A stretch of DNA of 14,045 bases, from assembly GCA_038521775.1 (NCBI GenBank), contig JBCBKN010000081.1, positions 1-14,045 on the forward strand. The letters run 5' to 3'. The stretch's first letter is position 1; each line of letters opens with the position of its first letter. Position numbers and translations under genes: made by a program. This DNA comes from J013 sp038521775 (GTDB lineage Bacteria > Pseudomonadota > Alphaproteobacteria > Rhodobacterales > Rhodobacteraceae). The notes beneath the pieces were generated by a model. That model was not told the DNA's origin. It ran no database searches and saw nothing but the letters and a program-made list of their open reading frames with translations. Shown in pieces: positions 1-6,112 of this stretch.

Positions 1-2
1 CG

Positions 3-527
3 ACCGTTGTCGCAATACTTCTTGTGCTCGGTCTGGCGCTGCTTGCGGTCATGCGCTGGCGGAGCGCCGGCGACCAGACCCAGGGGCTGGCCGATGCCAC
101 GCGGGAGGAGCGCAATGCCGCCCGCAGGCTGGGTTTCGCGCCGCGGCCCGAGCAGGATCCGCTGGAGGCGGTGAGTGACCCGCGCCTTGCCGCAATGGGC
201 GTGGTCGTGGCCATGGCCGAGATCGACGCGCCGCTTGATGGCGATGAGATCGACCAGCTTGTGGTCGAGGCACAGGTCACCTTCGACATCGACAAGCAGA
301 CCGCCGACAGCCTGGTCGTGGTGGCGGTCTGGCTCTTGCAGCGGGCGACCGACCGGATGGATCTGATCGCCCGTCTCTCGACGGTCGTGGCGGCCCGGGC
401 CGGTGGCCAGGCCGCGCCTGACCTGCTGCGCATGGCGGGTGCTGCGGCCACCTTTGCCGGACCTGCTGATCGCGAGGCCGAGGATGCGCTGGAGGTGATC
501 CGACAGGCCTTCGGCGTGAATGCCTAG
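3..527 (+). CDS. TerB-like domain protein with N-terminal membrane anchor (5' partial)
   Basis: The reading frame is open to the left edge, so the true start lies outside the window. A GTG at 24 is possible but would cut into the hydrophobic stretch. The first visible residues (TVVAILLVLGLALLAVMRWR) form one membrane helix followed by positive residues, so the rest should lie in the cytoplasm. After a charged linker comes an all-helical domain with the run MAEIDAPLDGDEIDQL. This resembles the acidic first helix pair of TerB/DjlA-type domains (an alanine-rich helix, then D-x-x-L-D-G-x-E). The family is linked to metal or tellurite stress and to membrane scaffolding, but its biochemical role is unsettled and I assign none here. 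The gene overlaps the following tlyA-type gene by 8 bases, which suggests shared translation. Fold assignment is by eye and moderately sure. Confidence 0.6.
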   Translation, partial: TVVAILLVLGLALLAVMRWRSAGDQTQGLADATREERNAARRLGFAPRPEQDPLEAVSDPRLAAMGVVVAMAEIDAPLDGDEIDQLVVEAQVTFDIDKQTADSLVVVAVWLLQRATDRMDLIARLSTVVAARAGGQAAPDLLRMAGAAATFAGPADREAEDALEVIRQAFGVNA

Positions 528-1251
528 GCGCGACCGGCTCGACAAGCTGCTCGTCGATCGCGGGCTTGCGCCCAGCCGGGCGCGGGCCGCGGCGCTAATC
601 CGGGCCGGCATGGTGGCGGTGGACGGGCAGCCGGCCACCCGCCCGGCCCAGACCGCCGGGCCTGCACGGATCGAGCTTACCGGCGATCCCTGCCCCTGGG
701 TGTCGCGCGCCGCCCTCAAGCTGGTGCATGCGCTGGATGTCTTCGGGTTGACGCCGGCCGGCACTGCCCTCGATATCGGCGCCTCGACCGGCGGGTTCAC
801 CGAGGTTCTGCTGGCGCGGGGGGCGGCGCATGTCCATGCAGTGGATGTCGGTCACGGCCAGCTCGACCCGCGCCTTGCCGCCGATCCGCGCATCAGCCTT
901 TACGAACGTCTCAACAGCCGCGATCTTGACCCCGGTCTGATCCCGCCCGTGGACTGGATCACCTGCGATGTCTCGTTCATCGGGCTGGAAAAGGCGCTGC
1001 CCCCGGCGCTGGCCCTGGCGCGCCCCGGGGCCTGGATGGTGGCCCTGATCAAGCCGCAATTCGAGGTTGGGCCGCAGGGTGTCGGCAAGGGGGGTCTGGT
1101 GCCGCCCGGGCCGCTGCATGATGCGGTGCGGGCGCGCATTGCGGCCTTTCTGACCGGTGCCGGCTGGCATGTGGCCGGCGAGGCGGCAAGCCCGATCGCC
1201 GGCGGCGATGGCAACCGGGAATATCTGATCGCGGCACAGGCGCAGGCTTGA
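520..1251 (+). CDS. tlyA: TlyA family rRNA 2'-O-methyltransferase
   Basis: This 243-residue protein has the TlyA layout. An S4 RNA-binding domain spans about residues 5-45 (RLDKLLVDRGLAPSRARA). An FtsJ/RrmJ-type Rossmann methyltransferase follows from about residue 62. SAM motif I is LDIGASTGGFTEVLL (84-98), and an acidic residue follows in HAVDVGHGQ. The K-D-K-E catalytic tetrad of 2'-O-methyltransferases is visible as K67 (SRAALKL), D150 (WITCDVSF), K178 (ALIKPQF) and E234 (GNREYLI). In mycobacteria TlyA methylates cytidines of 16S and 23S rRNA and sets capreomycin sensitivity; the target here is inferred. Older records call the family hemolysin A. Length is normal. The ATG at 520 overlaps the stop of the preceding gene (ATGCCTAG) and has no strong Shine-Dalgarno, so translation probably depends on the upstream gene. 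Confidence 0.92.
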   Translation: MPRRDRLDKLLVDRGLAPSRARAAALIRAGMVAVDGQPATRPAQTAGPARIELTGDPCPWVSRAALKLVHALDVFGLTPAGTALDIGASTGGFTEVLLARGAAHVHAVDVGHGQLDPRLAADPRISLYERLNSRDLDPGLIPPVDWITCDVSFIGLEKALPPALALARPGAWMVALIKPQFEVGPQGVGKGGLVPPGPLHDAVRARIAAFLTGAGWHVAGEAASPIAGGDGNREYLIAAQAQA

Positions 1252-1296
1252 TCGGATCGCGATTCGCCCGCAGCCTGCGCGGCAAGGGAGGCGCGC

Positions 1297-2118
1297 ATGG
1301 CTGAGATCGACCGTATCGTTGCGGGTCACTACACATCCGGCACGCTGCTGGCGCGGATCGAGGATGGGCTGGCGGCGCGCGGCCTCACGCTGGCCCAGGC
1401 CAGCGCGGCGGATCTCAAATCGGTCGACGAGTTTCATATCGGCGGGCTGGTTGCAACCGACGCGCTCTTGGCGCAGATCCCGCTTGCGCCCGGCATGCAG
1501 GCGCTCGATATCGGCTGCGGCATCGGCGGCACGGCGCGTCTGCTTGCCGGGCATGGGCTGGATGTGGACGGGGTCGACATCACGCCGGAATTTGTCGACA
1601 CCGCAAGGCAGCTTGCCGATCTGCTCGATGTGCCGGGCCGCTTTGCGGTTGCCAGCGCGCTCGACCTGCCCTTTGAAAGTGAACGCTTCGATCTGGTGAC
1701 CATGCTGCATGTCGGCATGAACATTCCCGACAAACCGCGGCTTTTTGCCGAAGCGGCGCGGGTGCTTCGCCTGGGCGGCACCTTTGCGGTCTATGACATC
1801 ATGCTCGACGAGGAGGGGCCGATCACCTTTCCCTTGCCCTGGGCAAGCGCGCCGGAGGGGTCCTATCTGGCCCCGCCTGGCGCCTACAGCTTTGCCGCGG
1901 CCGCGGCCGGCTTCTCGGTTGCGGCCACGCGGCCCCGGGGCGATTTTGCGCGCGCCTTCTTTGCCAAGCTGACCGCGCAGATGGCCCAGTCGGGCCCGCC
2001 CCCGGTGGGGCTGCCGCTGATCATGGGCGAAGACGCAGCGGTGAAGATCGCCAATATGATGCGCAATCTGAAGGAACGGCGCTATCAGCCCGTCGAGATG
2101 ATTCTGCGCAAGGGGTGA
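1297..2118 (+). CDS. Class I SAM-dependent methyltransferase (Methyltransf_11/UbiE-like), substrate unknown
   Basis: The protein has 273 residues with a single Rossmann methyltransferase domain. Motif I is ALDIGCGIGG (69-78), the acidic ribose-binding position follows in VDGVDITPEF (90-99), motif II/III is SALDLPFESERFDLV (120-134), and the post-I strand is LRLGGTFAVYDI (157-168). An N-terminal helical cap with DEFHIGG (44-50) resembles UbiE/tocopherol-methyltransferase-like enzymes that act on small hydrophobic acceptors. No substrate can be read from the sequence. The start is supported by AAGGGAGG a few bases before the ATG. It lies 45 bases after the tlyA-type gene in the same direction, with no terminator between them. 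Its TGA overlaps a GTG of the next frame and abuts the ribosome site of the VOC gene, so the two are probably translated together and may act on the same compound. Confidence 0.82.
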   Translation: MAEIDRIVAGHYTSGTLLARIEDGLAARGLTLAQASAADLKSVDEFHIGGLVATDALLAQIPLAPGMQALDIGCGIGGTARLLAGHGLDVDGVDITPEFVDTARQLADLLDVPGRFAVASALDLPFESERFDLVTMLHVGMNIPDKPRLFAEAARVLRLGGTFAVYDIMLDEEGPITFPLPWASAPEGSYLAPPGAYSFAAAAAGFSVAATRPRGDFARAFFAKLTAQMAQSGPPPVGLPLIMGEDAAVKIANMMRNLKERRYQPVEMILRKG

Positions 2119-2124
2119 AGGGGG
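2117..2124 (+). promoter_or_regulatory. Ribosome binding site of the VOC gene
   Basis: GAAGGGGG lies 8 bases before the ATG at 2133 and partly within the TGA of the upstream methyltransferase gene. It decides the start in favour of 2133 over the GTG at 2115 and suggests translational coupling. Confidence 0.55.
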
Positions 2125-2132
2125 AATGCGCC

Positions 2133-2555
2133 ATGGGGCTTGAAACGCTCGATCACGTCAATATCCGCACAGCCGATGTCACGGCCCTTGCCAACTGGTA
2201 CGCCCGGGTTCTGGGCCTGGAGCGCGGGCCGCGGCCGGAGTTTCCGTTTCCCGGCGCATGGCTTTATGCCGGGGCGCGGGCGGTCGTTCATCTGGTTGGT
2301 GTGCCGGAAGCGCCGGGCGCGGACCCGGCCGATCTGAAGCTTGAGCATTTTGCCTTTTCGGCCAGCGGGCTGGCGGCGTTTCGCGCCCGGCTGGACGCTG
2401 CGGGCGTGGCGCATGATCTGGTGGCCGTCACCGGGGCCTTGGCCGCCGGCGTCGTGGATCTGGTTCAGCTCAATCTGCGCGATCCCGACGGAAATCACAT
2501 CCATGTCGACTTTCCCGCCGATGAGGCACGTGCCCTGGGTCTGATCGGGGGCTGA
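2133..2555 (+). CDS. VOC/glyoxalase-fold metalloprotein, function unknown
   Basis: The product is 140 residues from the ATG at 2133. A GTG at 2115, overlapping the previous stop, would add six residues. I prefer 2133 because GAAGGGGG (2117-2124) sits 8 bases upstream. Two beta-alpha-beta-beta-beta modules are visible: the first begins at LDHVNIRTAD (6-15), the second at KLEHFAFSASG (69-79), and it ends with RDPDGNHIHVDF (116-127). This is the signature of the vicinal oxygen chelate superfamily (glyoxalase I, dioxygenases, fosfomycin-resistance enzymes). Expected metal positions fall on H8, H53, H72 and H124, so the usual glutamates appear to be histidines. The superfamily covers very different reactions and I cannot choose among them. 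It is the last gene of the + strand block and is followed by a hairpin and T-rich element. Confidence 0.85.
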   Translation: MGLETLDHVNIRTADVTALANWYARVLGLERGPRPEFPFPGAWLYAGARAVVHLVGVPEAPGADPADLKLEHFAFSASGLAAFRARLDAAGVAHDLVAVTGALAAGVVDLVQLNLRDPDGNHIHVDFPADEARALGLIGG

Positions 2556-2589
2556 GCCGGCGCACGGCCCGCCTGTGGCAGGTTCGGGA

Positions 2590-2610
2590 CGCCTCCGGCG
2601 GGAGTATTTT
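2590..2610 (+). terminator. Hairpin plus T-rich tail after the VOC gene
   Basis: Starting 35 bases after the VOC stop, CTCC (2593-2596) can pair with GGAG (2601-2604) around a GGCG loop, directly followed by TATTTT (2605-2610). An alternative stem pairs CGCC (2590-2593) with GGCG (2597-2600). The stem is short and the T tract is interrupted, so termination is likely but not certain. The segment then continues as GGCCAAGAAGAAG. Confidence 0.45.
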
Positions 2611-2660
2611 GGCCAAGAAGAAGGGCCGGGGGGTCGTGCTGTTCGGGATGGGGTTGGGTG

Positions 2661-2672
2661 GGCCCCGGGGCC
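2661..2672 (-). terminator. GC-rich palindrome behind trpS, possible weak terminator
   Basis: GGCCCCGGGGCC is a perfect 12-base palindrome starting 9 bases beyond the trpS stop (- strand) and within a run of G/C. No T tract follows on the trpS strand, so it is not a classic intrinsic terminator. It could stabilise the 3' end or pause polymerase arriving from either side. Confidence 0.25.
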
Positions 2673-2681
2673 GGGCCGGGT

Positions 2682-3707
2682 CTAGCCGCGCACGAAGCCC
2701 AGGATCTCATAGGTGCGCGCCAGGATCGGATCGGCAATCGCGGCGGCGCGCTCGGCCCCCGCGCCCAGGATGCGGTCGATTTCGGCCGGATCGTCGCGCA
2801 ATTCGCGCATCCTGGCCGAGATCGGGGTGATCTTTTCGACCGTCAACTCGGCCAGCCGGGGCTTGAAGGCACCGAATTGCTGCCCGGCGAACTCCGCAAC
2901 CACGGTCTCGGGCGCCATATCGGCGAGCGCTGCGTAGATGTTGACGAGATTGCGCGCCTCGGGCCGCTCGACCAGCCCGTCGATTGTCTCGGGCAGCGGG
3001 TCGGGATCGGTCTTTGCCTTGCGGATCTTCTGGGCAATGGCATCGGCATCGTCGGTCAGGTTGATGCGGCTCATATCCGAGGGGTCGGATTTCGACATTT
3101 TCTTGGTGCCGTCGCGCAGGCTCATCACCCGCGTTGCGGCCCCCTCGATCATCGGTTCGGTGAGGGGAAAGAACCCCTCGGCCCCGTAATCGAGGTTGAA
3201 CTTGGTGGCGATGTCGCGGGCCAGTTCCAGATGCTGCTTTTGATCCTCGCCCACCGGCACATGGGTGGCGTGATAGACCAGGATGTCGGCGGCCATGAGC
3301 GTGGGATAGGCAAAGAGGCCCAGCGACGCGCCCTCGCGGTCTTTCCCGGCCTTTTCCTTGAACTGGGTCATGCGGCTCATCCAGCCCATCCGCGCGACGC
3401 AGTTGAAGATCCAGGCAAGCTCGGCATGGGCATGGACCTGGCTTTGATTGAAGAGGATCGAGCGTGCCGGGTCGAGCCCGCAGGCGATGAAGGCCGCCGC
3501 CAGCTCGCGCGTGGCCGCGCGCATCCCCTCGGCGCCGGACCAGGTTGCGGTGATCGCATGCAGATCGACCATGCAATATATGGTCTCGAAATCCGCATCC
3601 TGCATGGCCACAAAGCGCTTCACCGCGCCCAGGTAATTGCCCAGGGTCAGCCCGCCAGTGGGCTGCACGCCTGAAAAGACGCGCCGCGTGTGGGTCGGCT
3701 CGCTCAT
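2682..3707 (-). CDS. trpS: Tryptophanyl-tRNA synthetase
   Basis: This 341-residue class Ic aminoacyl-tRNA synthetase charges tRNA-Trp with tryptophan in the cytoplasm. The HIGH-type motif appears as PTGGLTLGNYLGA (16-28) near the N-terminus. The active-site stretches CMVDLHAIT (45-53) and GEDQKQHLELARDIA (153-167) are present. The second signature is KKMSKSDPSD (202-211). The length is normal for a bacterial enzyme and nothing essential looks altered. The ATG at 3707 is preceded by AAGAGGAG with 8 bases of spacing. A convincing sigma-70-like promoter sits just upstream. It is transcribed alone, divergent from the rhomboid gene and convergent with the VOC gene, 126 bases beyond its stop. The order glnD-murJ-(rhomboid)-trpS matches what I remember from other Rhodobacteraceae, unverified here. 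Confidence 0.97.
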   Translation of the reverse strand: MSEPTHTRRVFSGVQPTGGLTLGNYLGAVKRFVAMQDADFETIYCMVDLHAITATWSGAEGMRAATRELAAAFIACGLDPARSILFNQSQVHAHAELAWIFNCVARMGWMSRMTQFKEKAGKDREGASLGLFAYPTLMAADILVYHATHVPVGEDQKQHLELARDIATKFNLDYGAEGFFPLTEPMIEGAATRVMSLRDGTKKMSKSDPSDMSRINLTDDADAIAQKIRKAKTDPDPLPETIDGLVERPEARNLVNIYAALADMAPETVVAEFAGQQFGAFKPRLAELTVEKITPISARMRELRDDPAEIDRILGAGAERAAAIADPILARTYEILGFVRG

Positions 3708-3737
3708 CCCTGCACTCCTCTTGCCCGGGGATGCGCG

Positions 3738-3766
3738 CTTATCGCCAAGCCTGGCCGGGCCGTCAA
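3738..3766 (-). promoter_or_regulatory. Sigma-70-like promoter of trpS
   Basis: On the - strand TTGACG (complement of 3761-3766) and GATAAG (complement of 3738-3743) are separated by exactly 17 bases. They match the -35 and -10 consensus at 5 of 6 and 4 of 6 positions. Transcription would start near 3731, giving a leader of about 24 bases that holds the trpS ribosome site. This is the best promoter match in the window. Confidence 0.65.
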
Positions 3767-3813
3767 CAGCCTGCCAAAGCGTCGCACCCCCGGCCGTGCC
3801 GCGTTGCGCGGGC

Positions 3814-3842
3814 TTTCATGCCGCGGCCGAAGCCCCTAGCGT
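3814..3842 (+). promoter_or_regulatory. Putative promoter of the rhomboid gene, predicting a leaderless transcript
   Basis: TTTCAT (3814-3819) and TAGCGT (3837-3842) are 17 bases apart. The -10 box ends only 6 bases before the ATG at 3849, so the expected start of transcription falls on or next to the ATG. No clear Shine-Dalgarno lies in front of the ATG, which fits. Confidence 0.4.
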
Positions 3843-3848
3843 GCGCGG

Positions 3849-4538
3849 ATGTCCAGTCCGCCGCCGCCCAGCGGTCTTCCGCGTATCCCCCGGCAACCGA
3901 CCTTGCCACCCGTGCCGGCCAGCCTGTGGCTGCTGGTTGGGGCCATGGGGCTCATCGAGGGGGTGTTGAGCATTGCCGATCGCGACATCATCGGCTCGCC
4001 GATGTGGCGGTATCTGGCACTTGAATATGGCGCGTTCTGGGACCTGATTTTCGACGATCTCGCCGATCCGGTCTGGCCCTATCAGGGGCTGGCAATGTTC
4101 CTCACCCATGCGCTCCTGCATGGCGATCTGGCGCATTACGTGCTCAACAACGTGATCCTGCTGGCCGTCGGCAAACTGCTTGCCGGCGTCGTGGGGCCGT
4201 TTCGGGTGATTTTGCTGTTTGCGATCTCGGCCGTTGGCGGGGCGTTGGTCTACGGGCTGATCGCGGCGACCGATGCGCCGATGGTCGGGGCCTCGGGCGC
4301 GGTCTTCGGCTTCATCGGCTTTTGGAAGCAGGTGGAGTTTCGCATTCGCCTGCGCCGGGGGCTGAGCCTGCGGCCCATTGGCGGGATGGTCGTCGCCCTG
4401 GCTCTGGCCAATCTCGTCGTCTATTTCCTGCTTGACGGGCGTATGGCCTGGGAGGCGCATCTGGGCGGGTTTCTGGCCGGCTGGCTGATGGGCTGGGTCT
4501 GGCGCCCGGTCAGCCGCGACGGCGCAGCGCTGCCATGA
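3849..4538 (+). CDS. Rhomboid family intramembrane serine protease
   Basis: This 229-residue inner-membrane protein has a proline-rich cytoplasmic N-terminus (1-24) and about six membrane helices (roughly 25-42, 78-93, 100-137 as two, 178-195, 203-218, with the serine loop between). Rhomboids cut membrane proteins within or near their transmembrane segments. The catalytic dyad is visible: S149 in GASGAVFGF (147-155) and H204 in WEAHLGGFLAGWLMG (201-215). The oxyanion-side motif is HGDLAHYVLNN (91-101), with H96 and N100 in the HxxxN spacing of GlpG. It is therefore probably active; the substrate is unknown. It sits alone on the + strand between trpS and murJ. Its last 29 bases overlap the end of murJ on the opposite strand. 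The start lacks a good ribosome site and may be leaderless. Confidence 0.92.
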   Translation: MSSPPPPSGLPRIPRQPTLPPVPASLWLLVGAMGLIEGVLSIADRDIIGSPMWRYLALEYGAFWDLIFDDLADPVWPYQGLAMFLTHALLHGDLAHYVLNNVILLAVGKLLAGVVGPFRVILLFAISAVGGALVYGLIAATDAPMVGASGAVFGFIGFWKQVEFRIRLRRGLSLRPIGGMVVALALANLVVYFLLDGRMAWEAHLGGFLAGWLMGWVWRPVSRDGAALP

Positions 4539-6105
4539 TCTCGCGCGGGGTGAGGGCGCGCAGGGCCAGGCAGGCCGCGGCATAGGCCGCGATGCCGCCG
4601 CCGACCAGCAGCAACAGGGCCGCATAGCGCCAATAGGCGACAGCCAGCGGGGCGGCGAGCGCCCAGGCCAGTGCGGCCACGGCCGCGCCCATGGTGAGCG
4701 CGGCAAGGGCGAGCCGCGGCAGGCGGCGGGCAAGCTGCGGATCGATCCGCGTTTCGGGCCCGATGCGTCGCGCGCCGCGCCAGAGCAGCGCCAGATAGAC
4801 CCAGGCCGCCGCCGTGGTCGCCAGGGCCGATGCCAGATAGCCGATCACCGGGGCCAGCCCGATCGCCAGCGCGGCATTGACCAGCATCACCCAGAGCGCG
4901 AGGCGAAACGGCGTCTTCGTGTCCTCGCGCGCGAAATAGACCGGCTGCACCACCTTTTGCAGCACAAAGGCAGGCAGACCGGCGCCATAGATCGCAACGG
5001 CCAGCGCCGTCTCGGCGACATCACTTGGCCCGAACGCGCCGCGCCCGAAGAGCGCCGCCACCAGCGGCCCGGGCACGACCATCAGCGCCACGGCCGCGGG
5101 CAGGGTCAGGGCCAGCGAGATTTCGGCCGCGCGGTTGATCGCATCGCGCGCGCCCGGGGCATCGGCCGCCTGCAGCCGCCGGGTGAGCGCGGGCAAAAGC
5201 ACGATGCCCACCGCAACGCCCACCACCCCAAGCGGCAGCTGGTAGAGCCGGTCGGCCAGGTAAAGCCAGGCGACCGCGCCATCGAAATGGCTGGCCACCT
5301 GGCGGCCGACGACAAGGTTGATCTGGACTACCCCGCCCGCCAGCGCCGCGGGCAGGGCGACGGCCGCAAGCCGCGACAGCCCCGGTGTCCAGCGCGGCCG
5401 GCGCAGCCGCAGCGGATAGCCGGCATGGGCGGCGGCCCGCCAGACCAGCGCGAGCTGCGCGCCCCCCGCGATCAGCACCCCGACCACCAGAAAGCGCCCA
5501 TGGGTGAGCCCCTGCAACGCGTCATCGGCCGCCAGCGCCTCGGCCAGGATCAGCGCGGCGATCAGGATCAGGTTCAAAAGCGCGGGTGCCGCCGCGGCCG
5601 CCGCAAACCGTCCGGTCGCGTTCAGCACCCCCGACAGAAGTGCCGCAAGCGAAATGAACAGGATATAGCCAAAGGCGATTCGGGCGAGGCTGGTGGCAAG
5701 CTCAAAGCGTTGATCGCCGGCAAACCCGCTGGCCAGACCCAGCACAAGCCAGGGCATGGCCAGGGTCGCCACCAGCGTGAGCAGGACCAGAAGCGCCGCG
5801 AGCGCGGCAAACGCCTCCTCGGCAAAGCCCTTCGCATCCGTGCCCTCTTCCAGCCGGCGGGCAAACATCGGCACGAAGGCGGTGTTGAAGGCGCCCTCAG
5901 CAAAGAACCGGCGAAAGAGGTTGGGCAGGGTGAATGCGACCACAAAGGCCTGCGCCACCGGGCCCGCGCCCAGAAAGGCCGCCATCAGAATGTCGCGGGC
6001 AAAGCCCAGCACGCGGCTTGCCATGGTCCAGCCGCCGACGGTCAGAAATCCCGCGACCAGCCCGATCGGGTCGCGCTTGGGCGCGGGGCCCGGCGCTGTG
6101 GTCAC
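4510..6105 (-). CDS. murJ: Lipid II flippase MurJ (MviN)
   Basis: MurJ moves the undecaprenyl-linked cell-wall precursor lipid II from the inner to the outer face of the cytoplasmic membrane. The 531-residue product is a polytopic MOP-superfamily protein with about 14 hydrophobic segments. The N-terminal signature is intact: SRVLGFARD (30-38) supplies the two arginines equivalent to E. coli R18 and R24, and LPNLFRRFFAEGAFN (60-74) supplies R65/R66 and E70. ADRLYQLP (284-291) carries the central-cavity arginine R286, and QPVYFAREDTKTPF (387-400) is also conserved. The residue matching E. coli D39 is Q52. The GTG start at 6105 lies 7 bases after the glnD stop and has a weak ribosome site, suggesting coupling to glnD. 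About ten N-terminal residues look extra compared with homologues I remember. Confidence 0.96.
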   Translation of the reverse strand: MTTAPGPAPKRDPIGLVAGFLTVGGWTMASRVLGFARDILMAAFLGAGPVAQAFVVAFTLPNLFRRFFAEGAFNTAFVPMFARRLEEGTDAKGFAEEAFAALAALLVLLTLVATLAMPWLVLGLASGFAGDQRFELATSLARIAFGYILFISLAALLSGVLNATGRFAAAAAAPALLNLILIAALILAEALAADDALQGLTHGRFLVVGVLIAGGAQLALVWRAAAHAGYPLRLRRPRWTPGLSRLAAVALPAALAGGVVQINLVVGRQVASHFDGAVAWLYLADRLYQLPLGVVGVAVGIVLLPALTRRLQAADAPGARDAINRAAEISLALTLPAAVALMVVPGPLVAALFGRGAFGPSDVAETALAVAIYGAGLPAFVLQKVVQPVYFAREDTKTPFRLALWVMLVNAALAIGLAPVIGYLASALATTAAAWVYLALLWRGARRIGPETRIDPQLARRLPRLALAALTMGAAVAALAWALAAPLAVAYWRYAALLLLVGGGIAAYAAACLALRALTPREIMAALRRRG

Positions 6106-6112
6106 GGCAGGC

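Noticed and set aside
595..1710. Long open frame (371 codons) on the - strand
   Set aside because: It runs antisense across the well-supported TlyA and methyltransferase genes and has no recognisable domain; high GC content makes such antisense frames common.
2661..2672. GGCCCCGGGGCC as a strong intrinsic terminator or restriction-type signal
   Set aside because: No T tract follows on either strand and such palindromes arise easily in DNA this rich in G and C; kept only as a weak candidate.
2658..3674. Open frame of 338 codons antisense to trpS
   Set aside because: It mirrors the trpS coding sequence, has no recognisable domain, and would overlap an essential gene.
3637..3969. Open frame of 110 codons on the + strand across the trpS-rhomboid promoter region
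   Set aside because: It overlaps the trpS start, both promoters and the rhomboid start in a different frame, and its Cys/Pro/Arg-rich product has no known features.
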